Origin: Clostridiales bacterium
GTDB taxonomy: Bacteria > Bacillota > Clostridia > Oscillospirales > UBA644
Length of the DNA stretch: 61,055 nucleotides
Reading direction: 5' to 3'
NCBI GenBank assembly: GCA_003343705.1
Contig: QAKR01000027.1
Span: 1 to 61,055 of the forward strand
How positions within the stretch are numbered: position 1 is the first letter of the stretch; every line of letters starts with the position of its first letter. Position numbers and translations under genes: made by a program. Under the pieces are notes generated by a model, which was given only the letters and a program-made list of their open reading frames with translations, made no database searches and had not been told where the DNA came from. This document shows, in pieces, positions 9,506 to 18,354 of this stretch.

Positions 9506-9735
9506 TAGTTGTTTTCCTTACAATCGTTAATATAATTAACGAGGTCGCCTATTGTTTGAATTTTTTCAATATCATTGTCATCTGTTAAGATGTCGAACTC
9601 TTCTTCAATTATAAGAAAAAGTTCCTGCATATCCTGTTCATCTGCAAAAAGATCATCGTCGAACAATGTGTGCTCGGAAAGCTCACATGACGGTTCAAAA
9701 ATATCATTTATTATATCATATACTTGTTCCAGCAT
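9505..9735 (-). CDS. Acyl-carrier-protein-like protein lacking the phosphopantetheine serine
   Basis: A 76-residue acidic protein in exactly the acpP position between plsX and rnc. It aligns along its length with ACP: the helix II region reads LFDDDLFADEQDMQELFLI followed by EEEFDI, against the canonical ..DLGADSLD.VELVM.LEEEFD. The conserved DSL, whose serine carries 4'-phosphopantetheine, is DEQ here: glutamate at residue 33 and glutamine at 34. I checked the codons on the minus strand, and they read GAT GAA CAG. As written, the protein cannot be a substrate for holo-ACP synthase at the usual site. It may be a non-carrying paralogue with a structural or regulatory role (for example binding PlsX or another ACP partner), or a degenerating gene. 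A true acpP would then have to lie elsewhere in the genome. Confidence 0.8.
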   Translation of the reverse strand: MLEQVYDIINDIFEPSCELSEHTLFDDDLFADEQDMQELFLIIEEEFDILTDDNDIEKIQTIGDLVNYINDCKENN

Positions 9736-9742
9736 TTTTTTA

Positions 9743-10735
9743 TCACCTCTGTTTTATGTTGTCCGTAATTTCTTCAATTATATTTGAAGATGCAAAAATT
9801 TTTGCTTGATTGATTGCATTTTTAATTGCGCGGGCATCACTGCTGCCATGTGCTTTTATAACAGGCTTTGAAATACCTAATAATGCAGCTCCGCCTATTT
9901 CTTTATAATCGGATTTTTTCTTAAACGCTTTTATATCTTTCATTACTAATGCTGCTGCAAGCTTTGATATAATGCTTTTACCGAACAGCTTCTTCATGAA
10001 ATCAAGGAAGAACAGGGAAGTTCCCTCAACAGTTTTGAGTATTAAATTTCCTGTAAACCCATCTGCGACGTAAACATCACATTCTCCAAGCATTAAACCT
10101 CTGCCTTCTACGTTACCTATAAAATTAATATTTTTATTTTCGCGTAAAAGCTTGTTAGAAGACGTATAAAGTTCTGTTCCTTTACAATCTTCTGAGCCGT
10201 TGTTTGCAAGCCCTATACGAGGTTTTGCGATATTATACATATTTTTCATATAAACAGAGCCCATAATACCGTACTGCTCTAGAAACTCAGGCCGGCAGTC
10301 TATTGTCGCACCACTGTCTATAAGCATAACAAGGCCTTCTTTATTGGGAAGAACCGGTGCAAGTGCAGCACGTTTAACTCCATTTATTCTTTTAACTATA
10401 AGCGTTGCTCCTGTTAAAAGTGCGCCTGTGTTACCGGCGCTGAGCATAGCATCGCCTTCGCCGTTTTTAAGCATTTCAAGCGCAACTCCCATGGAAGATT
10501 CCTTTTTATCTTTAACAATGGAAATAGGATCATCTTCCATTGTTAAAACAGTAGGTGCGTCAACCAACGAAATGTTCTGACGAGAAATTTGGTTTTCTTC
10601 CATTAGTTGTTCTATCTCTGCTTTTTTTCCGGTAATTACAATTTCTACACCATATTCAACAACTGCTTGTGCGCAGCCTTGTAATACAGCGAGTGGGGCG
10701 TTGTCACCGCCCATTCCGTCTACAATTATTTTCAT
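9743..10735 (-). CDS. plsX: Phosphate acyltransferase PlsX
   Basis: Makes acyl-phosphate from acyl-ACP and phosphate, feeding PlsY for phosphatidic acid synthesis at the membrane. It is 330 residues, the normal length, beginning with MKIIVDGMGGDNAP, the family signature. Further family blocks are SAGNTGALLTGATLIV (~100-115) and DGFTGNLILKTVEGTS (~226-241). It overlaps trmFO upstream by 4 nt and is followed after 7 nt by the ACP-like gene. The fapR regulator that often accompanies plsX in Bacilli is not in the window. Confidence 0.96.
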   Translation of the reverse strand: MKIIVDGMGGDNAPLAVLQGCAQAVVEYGVEIVITGKKAEIEQLMEENQISRQNISLVDAPTVLTMEDDPISIVKDKKESSMGVALEMLKNGEGDAMLSAGNTGALLTGATLIVKRINGVKRAALAPVLPNKEGLVMLIDSGATIDCRPEFLEQYGIMGSVYMKNMYNIAKPRIGLANNGSEDCKGTELYTSSNKLLRENKNINFIGNVEGRGLMLGECDVYVADGFTGNLILKTVEGTSLFFLDFMKKLFGKSIISKLAAALVMKDIKAFKKKSDYKEIGGAALLGISKPVIKAHGSSDARAIKNAINQAKIFASSNIIEEITDNIKQR

Positions 10736-12030
10736 AGTGGTAACCTCTTTATTAATTCTATGCTTCTTTGAGATATAAGTTCATTTTTATCACTTTTTTT
10801 AAGTTTTTTTCCTGTATATTCCGGCGGAGGAATAAGCCCAAAATTTATATTCATCGGCTGAAAATGTTCGGAGCTGGCCGTTGAAATATAATTCGCCAGG
10901 GCACCTATTGCAGTTTCTTTAGGAAATACTAAAGGAGTCTCCCTCTCCGGGTCAGCGTTTATACCTGCAACAAATCCGGACGAAACACTTTCAATATATC
11001 CTTCAACTCCTGTCATCTGGCCGGCAAAGAACAACTTAGGATTTTGTTTAAATGCATAGGTGTTTGTGAGAAGAGAAGGGGAATTTATAAATGTGTTACG
11101 GTGCATTACCCCATAGCGAACAAACTCCGCATTTTCAAGGCCCGGAATAAGAGAAAATACACGCTTTTGCTCTCCGAAAGTCAGATGTGTTTGAAACCCG
11201 ACTATATTATAAAGTGATGAAGCAGCATTATCCTTGCGAAGTTGGACAACAGCTTCAGATCGAACACCGGTTCGTGGATCTGAAAGGCCGACAGGTTTTA
11301 ACGGGCCAAAGAGCAGTGTTTCATACCCTCTTTTTGCCATTACTTCAACAGGCATACAACCTTCAAAAACTTTACTGTTTTCAAAACCGTGTAATTTTAC
11401 TTCTTCTGCCGTAATTAGAGCATTATAAAAAACATTATATTCTTCTTTAGTCATTGGGCAGTTTATATAGTCTGCGGTTCCTTTGTCATAGCGTGAAGCT
11501 AAAAAAGCTTTAGACATATCAATGCTATCAGCGCTTACTATCGGTGCTGCCGCATCAAAAAAGTGAAGATAATCAACACCGAAAAGATTTTTTATTTCTG
11601 CAGATAGGGCATCTGATGTTAAAGGCCCTGTAGCTATAACTGTATTATCATCAAAATCAATCGAAGTTATTTCTTTTTCTATTATTTTTATATTAGGGTT
11701 TTCTCTTATGGCTTTAGTGACTGCTTTTGAAAATTCGTCACGGTCAACTGCTAAAGCTCCTCCAGCGGGAACTTTTGTTTGGTCTGCACAACGCATTACA
11801 AGACTGTCAAGCATTCTAAGCTCTTCTTTCAAAAGACCTATTGCGTTTTTAAGGCCTTCAGCTCTGAAAGAATTTGAACAACAGAGTTCACAAAAGTCGT
11901 TAGTCGTATGTGCTGGGATTTTCTTTTGCGGTTTCATTTCGTAAAGAGAAACTTCTACTCCTCGCTTTGCAAGCTGGTATGCCGCTTCACAGCCAGCAAG
12001 TCCGGCACCTATAACATTAGCTTTTTTCAT
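10732..12030 (-). CDS. trmFO: Methylenetetrahydrofolate-tRNA-(uracil-5-)-methyltransferase
   Basis: Forms 5-methyluridine at position 54 in the T-loop of tRNAs, using methylenetetrahydrofolate and FAD, the Gram-positive alternative to SAM-dependent TrmA. It is 432 residues, with the FAD-binding IGAGLAGCEAAYQLA at ~7-21, the CELCCSNSFRAEGLKNA block near residue 47 with conserved cysteines, and FEGCMPVEVMAKRG near 222 with another conserved cysteine. The C-terminal FAGQMTGVEGYIES motif is also present. It overlaps topA by 14 nt and plsX by 4 nt. The topA-trmFO pairing is common in Firmicutes. Confidence 0.96.
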   Translation of the reverse strand: MKKANVIGAGLAGCEAAYQLAKRGVEVSLYEMKPQKKIPAHTTNDFCELCCSNSFRAEGLKNAIGLLKEELRMLDSLVMRCADQTKVPAGGALAVDRDEFSKAVTKAIRENPNIKIIEKEITSIDFDDNTVIATGPLTSDALSAEIKNLFGVDYLHFFDAAAPIVSADSIDMSKAFLASRYDKGTADYINCPMTKEEYNVFYNALITAEEVKLHGFENSKVFEGCMPVEVMAKRGYETLLFGPLKPVGLSDPRTGVRSEAVVQLRKDNAASSLYNIVGFQTHLTFGEQKRVFSLIPGLENAEFVRYGVMHRNTFINSPSLLTNTYAFKQNPKLFFAGQMTGVEGYIESVSSGFVAGINADPERETPLVFPKETAIGALANYISTASSEHFQPMNINFGLIPPPEYTGKKLKKSDKNELISQRSIELIKRLPL

Positions 12031-14140
12031 CGGTTTTCTTCTTTTCAGTATATCCGCAGGCTTCGTTAAGGCAATGTTTTACACGGCTCATGCCTTTAAA
12101 AAGAGTTTTACCGCATTTAGGGCAGAGGTCTTTTGTCGGGGCATCCCAAGACATAAAACCACATTCTTCCCTGGGCTTTTCACATGCGTAATATGTTTTT
12201 CCCTTAGGTGAACGACGAACAACTATTCTGGAGCCGCATTTAGGGCAAGTTCCGTCAGTATAGTTTATAATTGCTTTAGTGTTTCTGCATTCCGGGAAAT
12301 TAGGGCATGCCAAAAATCTCCCAAAACGCCCGTTTTTATAAACCATTTTTGCACCGCAAAGTTCACATGTTACATCGCTGACTTCATCCGGAACTTTTAT
12401 ACGGACATTTTCCATATTCTTTTCAGCATCCTCAAGTGTTTTCTCAAATCCACCGTAAAAATCGTTAAGAACTTCAAGATATGTTTTATCACCATGCTCT
12501 ATTTTATCAAGTTTTTCTTCCATGTCCGCTGTGAATTTTAAATCTACAATATCTTTAAAATTCTCGGTCATAACATCTGTTGTTATAAAGCCCATTTGTG
12601 TCGGGATAAGAATTTTATTTTTCTTTTCGACATAATCTCGTTCAATGATGGTACTTATTGTAGGTGCATATGTTGACGGACGACCTATTCCGTTTTCTTC
12701 CAGTGCTTTGATGAGAGATGCTTCTGTGTATCGTGGCGGCGGCGGAGTAAACTTTTGTTCGTGTTTTAACTCTGTAAGCTGCGGTTTATCTCCTTCCTCA
12801 AGGGGGGGGAGTTTACCGGTGTCTTCGTCATCATCGTCTTCGTAATTATAAAGAACTGTAAAGCCTTTTATTGTGATTTTAGAATCGCTTGCACGGAAGA
12901 TATAGTCATTTGCTTTAACATCAACGGAAACCGTATCGTAAACAGCCGAAGCCATCTGGCTTGCTACAAATCGTTCCCAGATTAATTTATAGAGGCGGAA
13001 TTGTTCTGATGTTAAACTGCCTTTAACAACTTCTGGTGTTAGAGTTACATCTGTTGGACGGATAGCTTCATGGGCATCCTGCGCAGTGCTCTTTGTTTTA
13101 AATATACGTGGAGTTTGAGGATAAAAATCTTCTCCGTATTTTTGGAGAATGAAATCTTTTGTAGTAAAGCGTGCTTCATCTGAAATACGCAAACTGTCAG
13201 TTCTCATATATGTTATAAGACCTGAAAGTCCTCTGTCTTGTATATCAACACCTTCATAAAGGCTTTGTGCAACGCTCATTGTTTTTTGAGGTCTCATATT
13301 TAAACGAACTGAAGCTTCTTGCTGAAGGGAACTTGTTGTAAAAGGAGGTCTGGGTAACTTTGTTTTTTGCTGACGTCTGATTTTATCAATAATGTATTCA
13401 GCACCGTCAATTGAATCTAATATCTCTTTAAGTTGCTGTTCATTATCAATCGACATTTTCTCGCTTTTACCGTAAAATCGAGCTATAAAACTTTTTGTAT
13501 CTTTTTTTAAAACAGCATCAAGGTTCCAGAATTCTTGCGGAACAAAAGCTTCTATTTCCCTCTCTCTGTCAACGACCATGCGGGTCGCAACAGATTGCAC
13601 ACGGCCGGCAGACAAGCCACGTTTAACTTTTTTCCATAAAAATGGACTTAGTTTATAACCCACTATTCTATCCAAAACTCTGCGAGCCTGCTGTGAATTA
13701 ACAAGGTCTTTATCTATATGTGTAGGTTCTTTTATTCTGTTTTTAATAGTTTTTTCAGTTATCTCGTCAAAAGTAACTCGAATGTTTGATTCTGTATCGA
13801 GGCCCAACAGATTGGCAAGATGCCATGCAATGGCTTCGCCTTCTCGGTCAGGGTCGGTTGCGAGATAAACATTTTTACATTTTGCGGCTTCTGTCTTGAG
13901 TTCTTTAAGAAGCGCCGCTTTGCCGTCTTTTCGAGAAACAACGTATTCAGGCGTAAATCCGTTTGGAATATCAACACCTAGCTTTGAAGCTGGAAGATCT
14001 CGAATATGTCCTTTTGAAGACATGACTTCGAAACCTGAGCCCAAAACCTTTTTAATTGTTCTGATTTTTGTCGGTGATTCGACTATGACAAGTGTATTTT
14101 TTTTGTTTACCGCCGTTTTTTTGGTTGTTTTTTTCGGCAT
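12017..14140 (-). CDS. topA: DNA topoisomerase I
   Basis: Type IA topoisomerase relaxing negative supercoils; 707 residues. The Toprim domain is N-terminal (VIVESPTK at ~19, acidic DPDREGEAIAWHL at ~96-108). The catalytic tyrosine is Y311 in GLITYMRTDSLRIS. Three C-terminal four-cysteine zinc ribbons are present at about residues 590-615, 633-660 and 670-700. The N-terminus is lysine/threonine-rich. It lies 11 nt downstream of dprA, a conserved pairing in Firmicutes, and overlaps trmFO by 14 nt. Confidence 0.97.
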   Translation of the reverse strand: MPKKTTKKTAVNKKNTLVIVESPTKIRTIKKVLGSGFEVMSSKGHIRDLPASKLGVDIPNGFTPEYVVSRKDGKAALLKELKTEAAKCKNVYLATDPDREGEAIAWHLANLLGLDTESNIRVTFDEITEKTIKNRIKEPTHIDKDLVNSQQARRVLDRIVGYKLSPFLWKKVKRGLSAGRVQSVATRMVVDREREIEAFVPQEFWNLDAVLKKDTKSFIARFYGKSEKMSIDNEQQLKEILDSIDGAEYIIDKIRRQQKTKLPRPPFTTSSLQQEASVRLNMRPQKTMSVAQSLYEGVDIQDRGLSGLITYMRTDSLRISDEARFTTKDFILQKYGEDFYPQTPRIFKTKSTAQDAHEAIRPTDVTLTPEVVKGSLTSEQFRLYKLIWERFVASQMASAVYDTVSVDVKANDYIFRASDSKITIKGFTVLYNYEDDDDEDTGKLPPLEEGDKPQLTELKHEQKFTPPPPRYTEASLIKALEENGIGRPSTYAPTISTIIERDYVEKKNKILIPTQMGFITTDVMTENFKDIVDLKFTADMEEKLDKIEHGDKTYLEVLNDFYGGFEKTLEDAEKNMENVRIKVPDEVSDVTCELCGAKMVYKNGRFGRFLACPNFPECRNTKAIINYTDGTCPKCGSRIVVRRSPKGKTYYACEKPREECGFMSWDAPTKDLCPKCGKTLFKGMSRVKHCLNEACGYTEKKKTDEKS

Positions 14141-14151
14141 AAAGTATCTCC

Positions 14152-15288
14152 TTACAGTCTTACTATATATAATCCGCCTTTTATCGGTTTTATAATCCCT
14201 TTAAGCTCCAGTTGTTGAAGAAGAACGAGGGTACAGCTTATGGGAATATCTGTTTTTGCACTTATTGCATCTGCAGATAATTGTTCTGATCCGATTGCTT
14301 GACATATTTTTTGCTCATTTTCATCAAGTGTTTGCATATATGATTTTTTAAGCTCTTTGTTTTTATGAGCATTTTCTTTAAATTTTTCTTCTTTAATAAC
14401 TTTTATTTTATCGCCATATATAGGATAATATTCCTCAAGAATGACAGAAATTCCGTTACAAAAGATTGCCCCTTCCTTAATCAAGGCATTCGTTCCTTTG
14501 CTTTCTGACGCATTCAGCCCTCCCGGGATTGCAAAAACTAATCTGTTTTGCTCGAGTGCACAGGAAGCTGTAATCAAACTGCCTCCTTTAGCGGCTGTCT
14601 CAACTATCAATGTCCCAAACGTCATTCCGCTTAAAATTCTGTTTCGTATAGGAAAAAAGCTTCTTAACGGTTCGGTTCCGGGGAGTGCCTCGCTTATTAC
14701 CGCTCCGTTTTGTGTTATTGCTGCGTAAAGCTCTCTATTTTCCGGCGGATATATTCTATCAACGCCGCCAGCTAAAACAGCTACGGTCGGGCTGGTAGCA
14801 GCTAAAAGACAGCCTTTGTGCGAATATGTGTCTATACCTCGCGCCAATCCACTAACAACAGTGAATCCAAAGCTTGAAAGAGCATATGCAAATTTTGCAG
14901 AGTTTTTTCTTCCGTCATCAGAGCAATTACGTGTACCTATTATTGTTATTGCAGGATTTTCGCAAGTATTAGGTAGCGTCCCTTTTACAAAAAGCGCTGC
15001 GGGAGGAGATGGGATTTCACGAAGAAATGAAGGGTAATTTTTATCATAATACGTTATTACTTCAATTTTTTCTTTCCTATATTTATCCAGAAGCTCAGTT
15101 GCTCTATCCAGTGAACATGAACAAAGTTCTCGTCTGTCATTATCAGAAAACATGTTTTTATCCAAGTTTCCCTGGCAAGCTTCGTAGAGTGCTTTACCGC
15201 TATTATATTGTTTTAAAAGCTTGTAATTACGGGACAGAAATTGCTTATTAGTCAGCGATAACAGCCAAACCAGATAGAGATCGTTCAT
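14152..15288 (-). CDS. dprA: DNA-processing protein DprA
   Basis: Binds incoming single-stranded DNA and loads RecA during transformation; conserved also in species not known to be competent. The Rossmann-like core is clear: ITIIGTRNCSDDGRK, then VVSGLARGIDTYSHKG, VAVLAGGVDRIYPPENREL, FPIRNRILSGM and VETAAKGGSLITA. A C-terminal winged-helix-like segment (~315-378) follows a helical N-terminal domain. The open frame extends 4 codons upstream to a GTG, but I choose ATG at 15286-15288 because AAAGGG lies about 11 nt before it and would be too close to the GTG. The upstream gap holds a perfect 8-bp inverted repeat (15311-15331) without a T run. Confidence 0.94.
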   Translation of the reverse strand: MNDLYLVWLLSLTNKQFLSRNYKLLKQYNSGKALYEACQGNLDKNMFSDNDRRELCSCSLDRATELLDKYRKEKIEVITYYDKNYPSFLREIPSPPAALFVKGTLPNTCENPAITIIGTRNCSDDGRKNSAKFAYALSSFGFTVVSGLARGIDTYSHKGCLLAATSPTVAVLAGGVDRIYPPENRELYAAITQNGAVISEALPGTEPLRSFFPIRNRILSGMTFGTLIVETAAKGGSLITASCALEQNRLVFAIPGGLNASESKGTNALIKEGAIFCNGISVILEEYYPIYGDKIKVIKEEKFKENAHKNKELKKSYMQTLDENEQKICQAIGSEQLSADAISAKTDIPISCTLVLLQQLELKGIIKPIKGGLYIVRL

Positions 15289-15330
15289 GTTTATGAACAC
15301 CCTTTCTCATGTTTGAAAATAAATTTCAAA

Positions 15331-16059
15331 CTATATTCCCAACACATACATTGTTATACCTGCCGCTACTGAAGCGTTAAGCGAATTTTCTTTTTCTATA
15401 GGTATATATATTTTTTCATCTGAAAGTTCGGATATTTCTTTAGAAACGCCATTACCTTCATTGCCTATAACTATCGCAATTTTATCATGTTTTACAGCGT
15501 TTTTTAAAAGTGTTGCAGAAAGGTCAAGCTCGGTAGAGTATATATAATAACCATCTTTTTTTAATTCTTTGATTCTTGTTTTTAATTCTGTTCTCTCGAC
15601 GTAACAGCTTAAAATAGCTCCTGCTGAACTTCTTACAGTCTTAACTGAATAAGGGTTTGCCGATGCCTGTGAAACTATTACCCCAAATCCGAATGCAGAA
15701 GCTGTCCTTATAATTGTTCCCACATTTCCGCTGTCTTGCACATTGTCGAGTAATATAAGCTTTTCAGGTTGTTTAGGATTATCTTTAAAAGCAATCGCAA
15801 CAACTTCCTGCCCTGATACTGCACTTGATATTTTATCTGCAACAGATGAAGAAATTTCATATACGTTTAAAAAATTTGATGCGATATCCTTATATTTCTC
15901 CACATCCGTGATAAAAACCGTTTTAATATTATCCGGGTTACAGTCTGACACAAACTTTATACCTTCAATTATAAATCCATTTTCCGAAGGGTTTGATTTT
16001 GCATCAAGCACCTCTTTTAATAAGGGCGATTTCCGGCTGTTTATCTTTCCTTGTATCAC
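15331..16059 (-). CDS. SpoU/TrmH family RNA methyltransferase
   Basis: A 242-residue SPOUT-class 2'-O-ribose methyltransferase with an N-terminal L7Ae-like substrate-binding domain (~1-90) and a knotted C-terminal SAM-binding domain. The trefoil-knot motifs are intact: LDNVQDSGNVGTIIRTASAFGFG (motif 1, asparagine and arginine present), IVIGNEGNGVS (motif 2) and IPIEKENSLNASVAAGI (motif 3). The target nucleotide (23S rRNA or tRNA) cannot be chosen from sequence. It overlaps ktrA by 4 nt and so joins the potassium-transporter genes on one transcript. Confidence 0.92.
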   Translation of the reverse strand: MIQGKINSRKSPLLKEVLDAKSNPSENGFIIEGIKFVSDCNPDNIKTVFITDVEKYKDIASNFLNVYEISSSVADKISSAVSGQEVVAIAFKDNPKQPEKLILLDNVQDSGNVGTIIRTASAFGFGVIVSQASANPYSVKTVRSSAGAILSCYVERTELKTRIKELKKDGYYIYSTELDLSATLLKNAVKHDKIAIVIGNEGNGVSKEISELSDEKIYIPIEKENSLNASVAAGITMYVLGI

Positions 16060-16715
16060 TTTGTTACCTTTGCTATATCAGAATTTAATCCTATTACCAC
16101 AAGAACGTCGTTTTCTGTAAAAACTCCGTCCGGGTTAGGTGAGACATCTATTGTTTCGCTTTCGTGATTTTTTAACGCAACAACATTAATACCATAGTTT
16201 GAACGTAAATTTAACGCACGAAGAGTTTTACCTACCCATGCTTTAGGCATTTGTATTTCAACTATGGAATATTTATCCGAGAGCTCAATAAAGTCTAATA
16301 TTCCTGCAGAAGATAGACGTTGAGCTAATTTTGTACCCATATCTTTTTCGGGGAATATTATTTTATCTGCACCCACCTGCCGTAAAACGCGTGCATGAAT
16401 TTCTGTTGAAGCTTTGTTTATAACGTATTTTGCACCGAGGTCTTTAAGCATAAGAGTTATAAGAATGCTTGATTCAACACTTTCGGACATTGCTACTATT
16501 ATACAATCGAAATTGCGTACGCCTAAACTTTCAAGAGTTTGCTTATCTTTGCATTCTCCGGAAAGGGCATGAGTTACATGCGGCGCAACATCCTCGACAA
16601 TTTCGGGATTTTTATCAACGGCTAAAACCTCGTTTCCTAAAGCAGTAAGAGTAAGAGCAACGCTTTTTCCGAAGCGACCGAGTCCTATTATTAGAAAAGA
16701 TTTCATTTTCTTCAC
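16056..16715 (-). CDS. ktrA: Ktr potassium uptake regulatory subunit (KtrA/TrkA-N)
   Basis: A cytosolic gating ring subunit for the KtrB channel-like transporter; 219 residues. The RCK_N Rossmann domain opens with FLIIGLGRFGKSVALTL and has the acidic residue at the end of strand 2 (VLAVDKNPE). The RCK_C domain follows (~135-219). In relatives RCK_N binds ATP/ADP/NAD and RCK_C binds cyclic di-AMP. Its stop codon touches the SpoU gene (4-nt overlap) and its start immediately follows ktrB. Confidence 0.93.
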   Translation of the reverse strand: MKKMKSFLIIGLGRFGKSVALTLTALGNEVLAVDKNPEIVEDVAPHVTHALSGECKDKQTLESLGVRNFDCIIVAMSESVESSILITLMLKDLGAKYVINKASTEIHARVLRQVGADKIIFPEKDMGTKLAQRLSSAGILDFIELSDKYSIVEIQMPKAWVGKTLRALNLRSNYGINVVALKNHESETIDVSPNPDGVFTENDVLVVIGLNSDIAKVTK

Positions 16716-18077
16716 CTATCCTATTATAACTTTTCCTTCCGGATATTGTAATTTATTGAGTGAACTTTGTTGTTTATTGAAAATAGCAAAAGAAAGAGTC
16801 AAAAGCCCTACACGACCGAAATACATAAGGAATATTATTATTATCTGAGAAAGAGCAGATAATTCCGTAGTTATCCCGAGTGTAAGACCAACTGTTCCGA
16901 AAGCCGATACACATTCATATAGAACATCAGTGAATGAAAGATTTGGCTGTAAGAAACAAATCGAAACTGAACATATAAACAGTACGGCTGCAGCCATTAG
17001 AACAAGAGTGAAAGCTCTGAAAACCGTTTCGTTAGAAATTCTTCTCTCAAATGCAGTAACTTCTTTTCTGCCCCGAGATATACAAGATACTCCGACTACA
17101 AGAACGGAAAATGTAGAAACTTTGATACCGCCTCCGGTAGATCCCGAGTTTGCACCTATGAACATTAGAAGAATCGTAATTGCTTTTGAAGCATCACGCA
17201 TTGCTGCAAGGTCTATGGTATTAAAGCCTGCCGTTCTCGGTGTTACAGCTTGAAACATTGAAGCAAGGATTTTACCTTTTAACGATAATGGCTCAAGTGT
17301 TTCAGGGTTTGACGCTTCAGTAAATAACATAAGAACTGAACCTAGTAAAATTAAAAATCCTGTAGTAATTAAAGCCATTTTTGAAAATAGAGAAAAACGA
17401 GAGAACTTTTTCAGTGTGAAAATCTCTTCCCAAACTATAAATCCAAGTCCTCCTATTATTATAAGCAGCATTACAGTCAAACAAACAACAATGTCGTCTG
17501 CATATGCGGTCAGAGACGAGAATTTCCCGGAAAATTTACCCATAAGGTCAAATCCTGCATTACAAAAAGCCGAAACAGAAGTGAAAACACCTTTCCAAAT
17601 GCCGTCAAAAATACCGAATTGCGGAATAAAACGAGTGCTTAAAATTATAGCCCCGGCACCTTCGAAACAGAGCGTTCCTACAAGAATATGCTTTACTATG
17701 CGTATCGCACCTTTAAACTCAAAAAGGCTAAAGGATTGTGCTGCGCGCATTCTTTCTTTAAATGATATATTTTTACGAATGATAAATGAAAACAACGTTG
17801 CCAATGACATAAAACCTAATCCGCCGATTTGTATCAGCGTTAAAATAATAACTTGCCCAAGTCCGCTCCAGTGAGTTGCTGTGTCAACTACAACAAGCCC
17901 TGTTATACATGAAGCAGAAGTTGCTGTAAACAGGCATGATAAAAAGTTTGTAGACTCACCACTTGCTGATGATATAGGCAATGAAAGGAGAATAGCGCCT
18001 ATTAGTATCAGTACAATAAATCCTATTGCAATTATTTGCGTCGAATCCAATTTGATCCGTTTTCGCATTTTAAGCAC
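16716..18077 (-). CDS. ktrB: Ktr potassium transporter subunit KtrB (TrkH family)
   Basis: Integral membrane K+ (Na+-coupled) translocating subunit, 453 residues, with the four-fold M1-P-M2 architecture. The four selectivity-filter loops are recognisable: SASCITGLVV, SAFCNAGFDL, TPRTAGFNTI and SAFGTVGLTL, each with its conserved glycine. The start chosen is GTG at 18077, because an AAAGGGG lies about 11 nt upstream; an ATG three codons in is less well spaced. The gene heads the long minus-strand cluster. No ydaO-type riboswitch could be recognised in the 18078-18296 leader region. Confidence 0.94.
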   Translation of the reverse strand: MLKMRKRIKLDSTQIIAIGFIVLILIGAILLSLPISSASGESTNFLSCLFTATSASCITGLVVVDTATHWSGLGQVIILTLIQIGGLGFMSLATLFSFIIRKNISFKERMRAAQSFSLFEFKGAIRIVKHILVGTLCFEGAGAIILSTRFIPQFGIFDGIWKGVFTSVSAFCNAGFDLMGKFSGKFSSLTAYADDIVVCLTVMLLIIIGGLGFIVWEEIFTLKKFSRFSLFSKMALITTGFLILLGSVLMLFTEASNPETLEPLSLKGKILASMFQAVTPRTAGFNTIDLAAMRDASKAITILLMFIGANSGSTGGGIKVSTFSVLVVGVSCISRGRKEVTAFERRISNETVFRAFTLVLMAAAVLFICSVSICFLQPNLSFTDVLYECVSAFGTVGLTLGITTELSALSQIIIIFLMYFGRVGLLTLSFAIFNKQQSSLNKLQYPEGKVIIG

Positions 18078-18296
18078 GGCTTATAAAACCCCTTTCAAGC
18101 CAACTCTTATTACTTCACCTTATTTATTTAATAAAATAACGGCATTTTTATTCCCAACAATATATTTATTTAAAATAAACCAAATAGAAAATAAAACGAT
18201 TTAGCAAACATTATCTTATAATATATCACTAAATTGAAAAAAGGTCAATAGCTGAAAGTGGATTTTTTTTAAAATTTGAAAAAAAATATTTATAGA

Positions 18297-18325
18297 TTGC
18301 ATTTTTCAATATTATATGTTATACT
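18297..18325 (+). promoter_or_regulatory. Sigma-A-type promoter of the WG-repeat gene
   Basis: TTGCAT (18297-18302), 17-nt spacer, TATACT (18320-18325). It lies about 30 nt upstream of the ATG at 18355. Because the -10 box overlaps an ATG-like in-frame codon at 18316, that upstream codon cannot be the translation start. Confidence 0.6.
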
Positions 18326-18354
18326 GTTTCCAATTAAAAGAAAGGATAATTGCA

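Noticed and set aside
14441..14728. Antisense open frames across dprA, topA, ktrB, secA, kdpB and others
   Set aside because: They have no ribosome binding site or recognisable protein, and lie opposite genes with clear family motifs; they are codon-bias shadows.
18078..18296. Cyclic di-AMP (ydaO) riboswitch before ktrB
   Set aside because: The AT-rich 220 nt show no recognisable ydaO core; nothing supports calling it.
18316..18354. Upstream 13-codon extension of the WG-repeat gene
   Set aside because: It overlaps the -10 box (18320-18325) and would hide the lipoprotein signal peptide; the ATG at 18355 has the ribosome binding site.
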